Below are positions 17,331-26,387 of a DNA stretch of 64,000 nucleotides, in pieces (position 1 is the stretch's first letter; each line of letters opens with the position of its first letter). This DNA comes from Leptospira gomenensis (GTDB lineage Bacteria; Spirochaetota; Leptospiria; Leptospirales; Leptospiraceae). The notes below the pieces were generated by a model, which worked only from the letters and a program-made list of their open reading frames with translations, was not told where the DNA came from and ran no database searches. Location of the stretch: the NCBI RefSeq assembly GCF_004770155.1, contig NZ_RQFA01000015.1, positions 1-64,000 on the forward strand, read 5' to 3'. The position numbers and the translations under genes were made by a program.

Positions 17331-17778
17331 AACCTTTTCCGAATATTCCAGCAAAAAGATTGAAATCCCCTTCTCGTTCTGCGAGATCGCGGAACACGGA
17401 GAGTTTATATTTTCCCCTTTCCAAGGATGGAATTTCTATTCTGCACGAATATGTGTTTCCTGAATTCATATTTATACAATCCGTCTTCGATCCGAGCGGA
17501 TATCCGGTTCTTATAAGTCGGATTTTGAGCTCCGGATCGACGGAATCGACCTGGAAAACGCCCTGTATATTCTCCGCTTGTTTTAGAAAAAAAGAATATG
17601 TTCTCCGATCAGTTCCCGCTTCCATCCTTCCGTGAAGAAAGGATTGGGAACGTATCATTCCGTTTTGATCGTTCTTTATGAACGGAATACGCTCCTCAAT
17701 CGGATCGGTATCGCATCCAACGGACGATAGTTGCGCGAGGAAGAGAAAGAATATCATGATTTTTTTATATTCTTTCAT
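17314..17778 (-). CDS. Lipoprotein of unknown function directly after ligB
   Basis: 154 residues. Signal peptide with lipobox LSSVGC and lipidated C22. The mature part is beta-rich (TYSFFLKQAENIQGVFQV, RIEIPSLERGKYKLSVF), like a small pre-peptidase-type or C2-like beta-sandwich, with a cysteine pair (C100/C111 region) that may form a disulfide. The specific family is not identified. Its ATG overlaps the ligB stop codon (TAATG arrangement), so translation is probably coupled to ligB. Confidence 0.75.
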   Translation of the reverse strand: MKEYKKIMIFFLFLAQLSSVGCDTDPIEERIPFIKNDQNGMIRSQSFLHGRMEAGTDRRTYSFFLKQAENIQGVFQVDSVDPELKIRLIRTGYPLGSKTDCINMNSGNTYSCRIEIPSLERGKYKLSVFRDLAEREGDFNLFAGIFGKGYVDIE

Positions 17779-20700
17779 TAGTCGTTTTGTTGTCTGTAAA
17801 CGCGTACGGGCTGATTGTTTTTACCCGCGCTTATGTAAATGTAGTTTACGCCGCCTTCGGTTCCTGATATCGCGGAATAAATCTGACGGTTAAGGGAATC
17901 TCCAAATCCGTTTCCTCCGATCTGTTCCCATACGTTCGAAGCGGAACCCGGATTTTGTATATTGGTTCTCCAGACCTGGATTCCGTTTTCGTTGTCGAAA
18001 CCGATATACAAATAAGAACCGTTCTTGACCACCATCGTGATACTGTGATTGGAAGAATTTCCGAAATTGGTAAATCCCGCGCCGTCGTCGCCGACAACGC
18101 TCCAATCCCCCGCGTCGCAATCGGAAGCGTTCCCGGTGAGCGTAGGATCGCATTTCCAAAGTTGAGGTCGTCGATTCGTATAACTGCCGTTAGTGCAACC
18201 GGGGATCGTCTGTACCGAACCACGTAGACCGGAATTGCTCTGCGGAGTCACACATACGGTTCTAGCGGCGAAAAGTTTTCCGTTGAATTCGGCGAATTGC
18301 GGGAAAGCCTTGTCCGCCGAAATTAAATCGTAGTATTTCACAAGCTCGAGCGAAAACCAATTGTTGGAACTTCCGTTGTGCCACTTTGCGTTCGTTCTCG
18401 GTGCGACATCCGTCCAACCAGGACAGTTGTCGATCCCGCCGCAAGGAGAAGGATTTCCTCCCGTGGAACGTATTATACTTCCGTTATGTGCCGTGTTCGG
18501 AAATCCGCCGTTGGCCGCATAAATTTTTCCGTTGAATACGAAAAGAGAATCTATTCCCACATAATACGCCCAGTTGATCGATGAGTTGTCGCCTTCTTGG
18601 GAACCTCCGCCGAAATACGGCATACGATCGATTCTGAAACGGTCTCCCCTCGAGCCGTCGTTCGCATTACAATTACTTCCGATCGTACATCTTGATGAAT
18701 CCGAGGTATTGAAGGTTATTTTCCCGAAGTCCGGTGAATTGGAACTTTGGTTTCGTTTCGCAAAACCCGAAAAGATCCTGTCGTTAAGGATTGTGATCGC
18801 GGAAGTTCCCGCCGTGACCGTTCCGGTGATCGTTCCCATGTCTATGTATTTGAAATCCAAACCTGCGTCCGTGTCCGAGGAATAGTAGATATAATTGAAA
18901 TTTTCCGAAGAGCGAGAACCGGCCATTAGGATGTGTGCAGTTCCGCCTAACGTTCCCGTCGCGAAAATCCCCCGTCCGTCTTCGTTATCCGGCCCGCATC
19001 CAGTCGCCTGATTCGCGTTATTCGACGTGCATCCGGTGTGTCCGATCGTCACGTAAGGAGGAACTCCGATGCCCCCGTCTCTCGTTGAGGCGCTGTTAGA
19101 CGAAACGTTCGAGTTTCCGGAGGAGGAAGTCGTGTCCTTCGTAAAAGAGAAGGACACCGATTCCGGCGAAGTTCCGTCGTAGTTGAAACGAACCGCTTGG
19201 TTTCCGTTCGTATTCGGACCGATATAAATCCTTCCGTTGTAACCGGTCAAATAACCGAAAGAAGAGTCGTCTCCGAAAGGATTGGTTGCGATCGGTCCGT
19301 CCGCAAAATTTACCGGAGAACTTCCGCAGCCGATAAAACTCGTTCTATCTTTAGGTGAAGACTGAAGACTTTCCGAATCGGAGGAGTTACGTATCGCTCC
19401 CCAAGTTACGTTGTCGAATCCATCCTGATCCAATCCGTTGGCGGCGATGATCGTATATTGTCCTCCGGATTGGGACAACGAATGTGTTAGACATACTTTC
19501 GAAGAATCCGCAGGGGCTCCTCCGCAGACGCTTCCGTCCAAAATTCTAACGTTATGTATGCTTCCAAGAGAGGAAACCCCGGTCAATTTATACCGCAAAG
19601 CGCATTGTGATGCATTGGAACACTCGGCCGATTTTGAGACGTCCGTACCCGAATACAATGGTTTCGAAAAGGATACTATGACCCTTCCTACGGTGTCGCA
19701 TACCGCGCCCGAAATTTTGAGCTGTTCTTGTCCCGTAAAATCGGCGTTATTCGGACAACCGAGAGAGTTCGGAGAGAACGATAAGTCGTGTATTCCCGGT
19801 TTGTTAACGGAGACGGTGTACGTTTTTCCCGAAATTTGGGAGGAAGATAGGGTTATCGTGAACGTATTTCCCCCTCCGGAAATAGAACTCAACGCGAAAT
19901 CTCCCGTTTGAACGTTTCCGGTAAAGTCCGAATTATCCGAGCAGGCTCCTCCGAACGAAGAACCGTTGATCACTTTGTAGTTCGAGAGAGTAAGGGCTTC
20001 GGAGTTATTTACGTTTTCTGAATATACAATACGGATAGAAGTCGGGGAAAGCGAAGTTGCGGAAACGATCGCGGGGGCTACGGTGTCGATGGCGTTGACG
20101 GTTAACGTAGTGTTGCCTGTCACGAAAGAGTGAGTTGCCGATATCGAAGGTGTTCCCGCGGAAACGCCCGTAGCCAGACCTTTACTTCCGGATGCGTTGC
20201 TTACGGTAGCGGAAGTTACGTTCGAACTGTTCCATACGGCCGTATCGGTGAGGTCGATCGTGCTCGCATCGGAATACGTTCCCACCGCCGAAAATTGTTT
20301 CGTAGCCGTCGCATTGATCGTAGGATTCGTGGGCGATACGGAAACGGAGACCAATACCGCGGCGGTTACCGTTAAATCGGTGTTAGACGAAACGGAACCC
20401 AAGGTTGCGGATACGGTGTTTACTCCCGGTTGAAGCGCGTCGGCCAATCCTTTACTTCCGGTCGCGTTGGAGATCGTGGAAGACGCTGCATTGGAGCTCG
20501 ACCAAGTTACGGAATCGGTGAGATCCTGATTGGTGTTGTCCGAATACACTCCTAAAGCCGAGAATTGACGGCTAAGTCCTTTGGCGAGATTTGAATTCGC
20601 GGGATTGATTTCGATAGAGACCAATGCCGCGGGGTTTACCGTGAAGTTCGCGGTATTACTCGTAAACGAACCGTAAACGGCGTAGATATCCGCCGATCCC

Positions 20701-23456
20701 GAAGATAATGCAGTCGCCAAACCGACGTTAGATGATGAATTGCCGACGGGTGCAACGGCGGAATCCGAAGAATACCAAGTCGCCTGCGAGGTAAGGTCTT
20801 GAGTCGAACTGTCGGTGAAAATCCCCGTTGCGGAAAATTGTTGTGTTAGTCCTTTCGCTTTGGAGGGAGAAGGAGGGCTCACGACTACGGTCACGAGCTC
20901 GGCGGCCGTCACAGTCATTACACTTGCCGCGCTACTTATTCCCGCGTATGTCGCGGATATATTAGAATTTCCTAAATTTTCAGCGATGGCGATTCCTTCC
21001 GAACCGGATGAATTATCGACGATCACTTTTGAAGAGTCGGAGGAAAACCAAGTAACTGACGAAGTCAGATCACGAATAGAATTGTCCGAGTATGTTCCCG
21101 TGGCTGAGAAGCGTTTGTTCAGTCCTTTGGCGACGGACGGATTTGTCGGTGTGATCTGAATGGAAACCAATACCGCCGAAGATACGGTCAAGTCGGCGGA
21201 TCCGTATAGACCTCCGTAAGTCGCAGTGATTCGAACGTTGCCCGTATTGACGGCGACGATCTTGCCTTCTTCGCCCGAAGTGTTGTAGGCCTGCGCTTTG
21301 GAAACGTCGGAAGTGGACCAGGTTACGGAAGCGGTCACGTCGGCGGTCGAATTATCGGAATACGTTCCGGTGGCATAAAATCTTTCCGAAAGACCTTTTG
21401 CCAGCGAAGAGTTGGCGGGAGTGACTGCGATCGAAACAAGAATCGCGGGCGTTACGTTAAACGAAACGGAAGGACTCGTTACGGAGCCGAATGTCGCCGA
21501 TATTTCGGAGGAACCTTCCCGCGAGGCGTTTGCCGTTCCTCTGTTTCCCGCCGCATTGGAAATCGTCGAGACGTTTTCGTCCGAAGAAGACCAAGTAACT
21601 TGTTCCGTTAGATCTTGAACCGAGTTGTCCGTGAAAACTCCAGTCGCTATAAAACTCTGAGAAAGACCTTTGGGTTTCGAAGAAGAGGACGGTGTGATTC
21701 CGATGGAAACGAGTTCCGCGGCTGTGACGGTTAACGCAGATGCGGGACTCGTGACGGATCCCAGCGTGGCGGTAATCTCGGAGGATCCTTCCGAGTTTCC
21801 GTAAACGGTTCCTTCCGTTCCGGACGCGTTGGAAACAGTGGCCGTTATCGTGTTCGAGGAATTCCAAGTGACCGCGGTTGTGATGTCTGCGTTGGAAGAG
21901 TCGGAATAAATTCCCACGGCGTTAAACGGACGAGACAATCCCTTCGCCAAGGAAGGATGATGCGGTGAAATTTCGATCGCGGTAAGAACAGCCGAAGAGA
22001 CGGTGAATATAACGTTAGACGAAATTGATCCTAAGGTAGCGGTGATCGTGGAATTTCCGGTCGTATTCCCTTGAACGACCCCTTCCCAACCCGCCGCGTT
22101 GGAAACGGTCGTATTAGAGGACGAACTGGACCAGGTCACCGAGGAGGTTATATTCCGCGTAGAATTGTCCGAGTACGTTCCCGTGGCTACCAGCCGTTCG
22201 GTAAGTCCTTTTGCGACGGACGGGGATCCGGGCGTAATCGCGATCGAAACCAGTTGGGCGGCGTTCACCGTGAGCGAGGTGGAGCCTTCCACACCTCCTA
22301 TAAACGCAGTGACCGTGGTCGTTCCGGAATCGACCGCTCGGCCCGATCCGTGGCTTCCGTTTGCGTTTGAGATCGTCGCCACATTCGTATCGGACGAAGT
22401 CCAAGAGACCTGATCAGTGACGTCTAACGTGGTATTGTCCGATAATACTCCCGTGGCGGTGAAATTGAGAATCGATCCTTTGGAGATGGACGGGTTTGTC
22501 GGAGTTATCGAAATGGAAACGAGGGAAGCCGCCGTTACGGTTAACGTGGATGATCCGATTTTGGACCCGTAAGAGGCGAACACGGAAGTGGAACCTTGTC
22601 CGTTGGTTTGGACGATTCCGTCGCTTCCGATGACGGCGACTTCGGTATCCAATACGGTCCACGTGACGAAAGATGTTAAATCCTGCGAGGAAGAGTCTGA
22701 GTAAATTCCCGTGGCTATGAATTGTTGTTCCCCTCCCAATGCAACACCGGAAACGGAAGGAGTCACCTGAATCGAGGAAAGGATCGCGGCTCCGGCTACG
22801 ATTGGCAACGATCCTTGGCGTCCTCGAAAGGCTGCGCGGATGTCGGCGGTTCCTACGTTATGCGCCGTTGCGATTCCCTCCGAATTCACGGAAACTGCGG
22901 AGACGTTCATAGACGACCAAGTCGTCAACGGATCCTCCGTCAGATCCTGATTGCTTCCGTCGGAGAACAGACCGGTCGCGGATAAACGGCGCTCGGTTCC
23001 CAGAGGAAGTGCCCCGGTTTCCGAACTCGTAACCTGAATGGAAATGAGGGAAGCGGGCGTAACGGATATCTCTAACAGAGAAGTGAATCCTTGGTATTCC
23101 GCATTCAAAAATGAGGAACCGGTTGAAATTCCTCGTATCAGGTTTCCTTGAACGGATGCGATCGTCGGTGCGGAGGAGGTTATGTCCGATGAGGCGGTGA
23201 CGTCTTCGTTGGTTCCGTTGTCGTAAATCGCTGTGACGTTAAGGACGGAACCGGTTCCCTTGGCTATGGAAATTTCCCGGGATGTCAATTCGATGCGCGT
23301 TATGCTCGCTTGCGAAGATCCGGGTGGTAAAAGGAAAAATGTTCCTCCTCCTTTTTTTTTGGCGGCCAAACCGAGGGCTCCGGTCATCAACGGCCAAGCC
23401 ATACAATTTTGGAAAAGTGCAATTAGGGAAATGAAAATAAAAACTCTTTGTCTCAT
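17778..23456 (-). CDS. ligB: Leptospiral immunoglobulin-like surface lipoprotein LigB
   Basis: 1892 residues from the ATG at 23456, almost the length of known LigB. Signal peptide with lipobox ALFQNC (C18) and the start CMAWPLMTG typical of Lig proteins. Twelve bacterial Ig-like repeats of about 90 residues follow, each opening with a strand such as SISITPTNPSISKG or SIAVTPANSSLAKGL and containing FTATGxxSDNS and VTWSSSD motifs. The C-terminal ~700 residues are the non-repeat LigB domain (ADFTGQEQLKISGA, TSFIGCG, HTGC, ending AGKNNQPVRVYRQQND). LigB is a surface adhesin that binds fibronectin, other matrix proteins and complement regulators. Twelve repeats plus this C-terminus separate it from LigA (no C-terminal domain). 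No ligA is adjacent. The frame is open further upstream to 23714, but those 86 residues look like 5' leader, not protein. Confidence 0.95.
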   Translation of the reverse strand: MRQRVFIFISLIALFQNCMAWPLMTGALGLAAKKKGGGTFFLLPPGSSQASITRIELTSREISIAKGTGSVLNVTAIYDNGTNEDVTASSDITSSAPTIASVQGNLIRGISTGSSFLNAEYQGFTSLLEISVTPASLISIQVTSSETGALPLGTERRLSATGLFSDGSNQDLTEDPLTTWSSMNVSAVSVNSEGIATAHNVGTADIRAAFRGRQGSLPIVAGAAILSSIQVTPSVSGVALGGEQQFIATGIYSDSSSQDLTSFVTWTVLDTEVAVIGSDGIVQTNGQGSTSVFASYGSKIGSSTLTVTAASLVSISITPTNPSISKGSILNFTATGVLSDNTTLDVTDQVSWTSSDTNVATISNANGSHGSGRAVDSGTTTVTAFIGGVEGSTSLTVNAAQLVSIAITPGSPSVAKGLTERLVATGTYSDNSTRNITSSVTWSSSSSNTTVSNAAGWEGVVQGNTTGNSTITATLGSISSNVIFTVSSAVLTAIEISPHHPSLAKGLSRPFNAVGIYSDSSNADITTAVTWNSSNTITATVSNASGTEGTVYGNSEGSSEITATLGSVTSPASALTVTAAELVSIGITPSSSSKPKGLSQSFIATGVFTDNSVQDLTEQVTWSSSDENVSTISNAAGNRGTANASREGSSEISATFGSVTSPSVSFNVTPAILVSIAVTPANSSLAKGLSERFYATGTYSDNSTADVTASVTWSTSDVSKAQAYNTSGEEGKIVAVNTGNVRITATYGGLYGSADLTVSSAVLVSIQITPTNPSVAKGLNKRFSATGTYSDNSIRDLTSSVTWFSSDSSKVIVDNSSGSEGIAIAENLGNSNISATYAGISSAASVMTVTAAELVTVVVSPPSPSKAKGLTQQFSATGIFTDSSTQDLTSQATWYSSDSAVAPVGNSSSNVGLATALSSGSADIYAVYGSFTSNTANFTVNPAALVSIEINPANSNLAKGLSRQFSALGVYSDNTNQDLTDSVTWSSSNAASSTISNATGSKGLADALQPGVNTVSATLGSVSSNTDLTVTAAVLVSVSVSPTNPTINATATKQFSAVGTYSDASTIDLTDTAVWNSSNVTSATVSNASGSKGLATGVSAGTPSISATHSFVTGNTTLTVNAIDTVAPAIVSATSLSPTSIRIVYSENVNNSEALTLSNYKVINGSSFGGACSDNSDFTGNVQTGDFALSSISGGGNTFTITLSSSQISGKTYTVSVNKPGIHDLSFSPNSLGCPNNADFTGQEQLKISGAVCDTVGRVIVSFSKPLYSGTDVSKSAECSNASQCALRYKLTGVSSLGSIHNVRILDGSVCGGAPADSSKVCLTHSLSQSGGQYTIIAANGLDQDGFDNVTWGAIRNSSDSESLQSSPKDRTSFIGCGSSPVNFADGPIATNPFGDDSSFGYLTGYNGRIYIGPNTNGNQAVRFNYDGTSPESVSFSFTKDTTSSSGNSNVSSNSASTRDGGIGVPPYVTIGHTGCTSNNANQATGCGPDNEDGRGIFATGTLGGTAHILMAGSRSSENFNYIYYSSDTDAGLDFKYIDMGTITGTVTAGTSAITILNDRIFSGFAKRNQSSNSPDFGKITFNTSDSSRCTIGSNCNANDGSRGDRFRIDRMPYFGGGSQEGDNSSINWAYYVGIDSLFVFNGKIYAANGGFPNTAHNGSIIRSTGGNPSPCGGIDNCPGWTDVAPRTNAKWHNGSSNNWFSLELVKYYDLISADKAFPQFAEFNGKLFAARTVCVTPQSNSGLRGSVQTIPGCTNGSYTNRRPQLWKCDPTLTGNASDCDAGDWSVVGDDGAGFTNFGNSSNHSITMVVKNGSYLYIGFDNENGIQVWRTNIQNPGSASNVWEQIGGNGFGDSLNRQIYSAISGTEGGVNYIYISAGKNNQPVRVYRQQND

Positions 23457-23933
23457 CGAACGGATCTTTTCGTTGTAATTTTCGACGTTTAGATGTATTG
23501 AATTCCGGCATTCGGAGTATTTTTTTCGCACAAAGTGACTAACGTGAATTTTATCGCCGATCGAGATTTTGTCCGAAGCGTTAATCCGACACGGAATTGA
23601 TATAAATTGCCATACCTTTGGGATATAAGAAGTACCGCGCCTTCCTTTTATTACAAAAAGACGGGGCCGTCTCTCAAGGGATTCGTCTGATTGGAGCCGT
23701 CGGATTTCTTTCATAGTTTAGTATATTATAAAAAATTAATATAATCGGATTTTTGATTCCGGAGATTTTTACCTGTACAATCTCGGATGTGAAACGGAAA
23801 GAATTAGGGGTTTCCGGTCTTTTTTTTAAAACCGGAAAGTTCGGATCGTGTTTTTTTCGTATTTTGCCAAACCGGACGAAAGTCCTTCAAAAGCGGGTTT
23901 CTTTTTTGTCCGCGTTTATGTCTAATTTACAAT
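23457..23933. promoter_or_regulatory. Divergent control region, long ligB leader
   Basis: No gene. On the minus strand an AT-rich TATAATATACT block (23720-23730) offers good -10 hexamers about 265 bases before the ligB ATG, but no convincing -35. The ribosome site before ligB is weak (AAAAGATCC). Lig mRNAs of L. interrogans are known to have a long structured leader that limits translation at low temperature, and the long, weak-SD leader here fits that picture. The + strand gene at 23934 must also be expressed from this region. Confidence 0.45.
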
Positions 23934-24704
23934 ATGAATCCCGTTTTATTTCTCGGTCACGGATCTCCGATGAATCTGATCCTTCCTTCCGATTTTACCA
24001 GAAGTTTGGAGACGTTCGGGGGTTCTCTCGATTCGGTAAAAAATATTCTCGTCGTTTCGGCGCATTGGAAGACGAGAGGAACTTATGTCTGCGACGCGGA
24101 TCCTCCGGAACAGATCTACGATTTTTACGGTTTTCCGGACCCGCTTTATAAAATCCAATACAGACCGGCGGGAGACCAACGTTTGGCCGAACGGATTCGC
24201 GAGACAATCCGGAGCGTTCCGGTGCAAACTACGAAGGAATGGGGGATCGATCACGGTAGTTGGGGTGTTTTGTATTTTTTATTTCGGAACGCGAATCTGC
24301 CCGTGGTTCAGTTGAGTATCGACGCCAATCTGAATCCGAAACAACAATATCGGATCGGCGAGGAATTGAGGCCGTTGCGGGACGAAGGAACTCTGATCGT
24401 AGGAAGCGGAAACATCGTCCACAATCTGGGTAAGGCCGATTTCCATAACGTAAACGCGACTCCTTCGGATTGGGCGATCGAGTTCGACGAGTTCGTCCGT
24501 CAATCTCTCGAATCGAGGAACGACGAAGCGATTTTAGAATTCCATAAAAAAGGGGATATCGCCCGTTTGTCCGCGCCCACCACGGAACACTTGGAGCCCG
24601 TCTTTTACGTGTTAGGCGCGATGAGGCCGGAAGAAAGGGTGCGTTTTATTCACCATAGTTTTCAGAATCGATCCGTTTCCATGAGATCGTTTACTTCCGT
24701 TTAA
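23934..24704 (+). CDS. ygiD: DODA-type extradiol ring-cleavage dioxygenase (YgiD-like)
   Basis: 256 residues of the class III extradiol dioxygenase fold (LigB superfamily of dioxygenases, unrelated to the adhesin of the same name). Metal and catalytic histidines are visible in FLGHGSPMN, VVSAHWKTRG, GIDHGSWG and GSGNIVHNLG. These match 4,5-DOPA dioxygenase/YgiD proteins, which use non-haem iron or zinc. The physiological substrate in Leptospira is unknown. It is divergent from ligB across a 477-base gap and convergent with the gamma-carboxylase-like gene. Confidence 0.88.
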   Translation: MNPVLFLGHGSPMNLILPSDFTRSLETFGGSLDSVKNILVVSAHWKTRGTYVCDADPPEQIYDFYGFPDPLYKIQYRPAGDQRLAERIRETIRSVPVQTTKEWGIDHGSWGVLYFLFRNANLPVVQLSIDANLNPKQQYRIGEELRPLRDEGTLIVGSGNIVHNLGKADFHNVNATPSDWAIEFDEFVRQSLESRNDEAILEFHKKGDIARLSAPTTEHLEPVFYVLGAMRPEERVRFIHHSFQNRSVSMRSFTSV

Positions 24705-24875
24705 ATAGAATTATTTTAAAACGAATTGGAGAAACTGTTTTAGGAAGTTCGAGAGTCCGGAAGTCGCAACAAGAATGACCGCGGATTTTCCATCGGGATA
24801 GGATTTCGTGTTTTTGTTGCGAAAATACATATAAGGCAGATTTACTTTAATTTTTTCTAATATAACTAGGAGAGC

Positions 24876-26387
24876 TCATTCATCGTCTCCGGAATGGATC
24901 CATTCCTTGTTGAGAAGAGTATTTTCCACCTTCGTCAAATCCCGATCCGGGTCGATGAGAATCTGACTTTTTCTTCCGTTGAGGGAAACCATTACGTCCG
25001 CGTAAACCGAAACGTCTTGGCCGGTCTTTTCCTTTTCGTTTTTTCCGATCCAGTGAGCGAACTGAAGAATCATATCCGGTTGATAACTCATCATGATTCT
25101 TTGGATTTCGTTCAGATATGATTCCGGAAGTACTACGTTGGTTTCTCCGGTCTGTTGATTTACCACTCGGAACGACGCGATTCCGTTTTTTTGTACGAGC
25201 ATGATCTGCCAGGCGAAGCGGAATCCCTGTTCGGTCCAGAGATGGTTTCCGGGATAAAGAAAATGCCGAAGAGGAAGTAGGATCTGCAACAGGATATAAA
25301 GGATCCAAAAGTAACGAAGGGGACGGTCGGAAAGTAAAACGACGGATCTCCGTCTCAGTTCTCCCGTCTTTGCGGTAAGATACGCGTCGATTTCCGTCGA
25401 TTTTCGTTCTAAAAAAGAAACGAATATTTCCAAAATTCTAATCAATGATTTTCTAAAGTGAATCGGAAACCTGGTCCAAAGGAAATGCAGAATGTTTTCG
25501 CGATCTGGAATCATACTTCTGGTTTTCATAAATTCGAACAGATCGAGCGGCCACGTGGGTGAAAAAAAGAGCGTAGCGTTGGCTATCATCACCCAGGGGA
25601 ACATCCCGATCGGAAACAACTTCCAGGTGAGAAAATGAAAGATCAAAACCAGAACATAACCGAAGGCCCTGGTTTTACGGTTTAAAAGTAGAAAGGGCAC
25701 CGATAGATCGAAAAAAAGTCCCGCATAACTGAACAGATATCCGGTGACCGGCATGGACAAAGTGGGGCCGAATATCGGTAGGTCCGAATTCCTCAGCAGC
25801 CAAATACGGACCGGCTGGGCGTCGATCAGCCAATCAGGAACGAGTTTTCCGATTCCTCCGAAAAAATACACGACCCCGATCTGAAAACGGAGGAGATACA
25901 AACCCCAGACGGGGACCGGTTGTATCTCTTGAATGGTTTTATTTTTGAATATTCTAAAAATATGAAATAGATTGAACGCCCTGTCCGCCGGGATCCATAT
26001 CATCAGAAATAAAAGAAGGGTTATTAGGTAGTAGTGGTTCAGATATACTGCTACTTCCAGCAGGTTTACGTAGGAGAAGATAAGAAAATAACATACTACG
26101 GAGATCCTGTAAAAGATTCCGAGACAGATAAAGACCGAAAAGAAAAGTAGAGACGAAAACATCGGATAGAGGATCCAAGCAGGAGCGACGCCTACCCAGG
26201 AAAATGCGAAAAATTTAAAGTGAAATTGCGGTTCTAAAAAATACTTTTCGATCCATCCGTGTGAAAAATAACGAAACGCTACTACGAATAATAGAAGCCC
26301 GAATACGATCCTATATACGCCTAAGGACCAAGCGGGCGCCGTTTTAGATAGCCTAAGAACCAGGTTGGAAATAAGTTTTTCTCGCAT
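24876..26387 (-). CDS. Vitamin K-dependent gamma-carboxylase-like membrane protein (HTTM domain)
   Basis: 503 residues from the ATG at 26387. Several hydrophobic helices fill the N-terminal half (HTTM domain; LGVYRIVFGLLLFVVAF, then a run of membrane segments). The C-terminal half resembles the lumenal part of animal gamma-glutamyl carboxylase: LYPGNHLWTEQGFRFAW, a beta-rich stretch, and VYADVMVSLNGRKSQ followed by DPDRDL, as in human VSINDRFQQRIFDPRVD. Leptospira orthologues have been described as horizontally acquired from an animal-type source, with vitamin K epoxidation retained but altered carboxylation. The 5' end overlaps dprA by 35 bases. The function in Leptospira is not known. Confidence 0.85.
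   Translation of the reverse strand: MREKLISNLVLRLSKTAPAWSLGVYRIVFGLLLFVVAFRYFSHGWIEKYFLEPQFHFKFFAFSWVGVAPAWILYPMFSSLLFFSVFICLGIFYRISVVCYFLIFSYVNLLEVAVYLNHYYLITLLLFLMIWIPADRAFNLFHIFRIFKNKTIQEIQPVPVWGLYLLRFQIGVVYFFGGIGKLVPDWLIDAQPVRIWLLRNSDLPIFGPTLSMPVTGYLFSYAGLFFDLSVPFLLLNRKTRAFGYVLVLIFHFLTWKLFPIGMFPWVMIANATLFFSPTWPLDLFEFMKTRSMIPDRENILHFLWTRFPIHFRKSLIRILEIFVSFLERKSTEIDAYLTAKTGELRRRSVVLLSDRPLRYFWILYILLQILLPLRHFLYPGNHLWTEQGFRFAWQIMLVQKNGIASFRVVNQQTGETNVVLPESYLNEIQRIMMSYQPDMILQFAHWIGKNEKEKTGQDVSVYADVMVSLNGRKSQILIDPDRDLTKVENTLLNKEWIHSGDDE

Noticed and set aside
23457..23714. 86-residue N-terminal extension of LigB
   Set aside because: Known Lig proteins begin directly at the lipoprotein signal; the extension has no protein-like features and would put the signal peptide in the interior.
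23753..24151. + strand frame before and within the dioxygenase gene
   Set aside because: Overlaps the dioxygenase gene in another frame and shows no domain.
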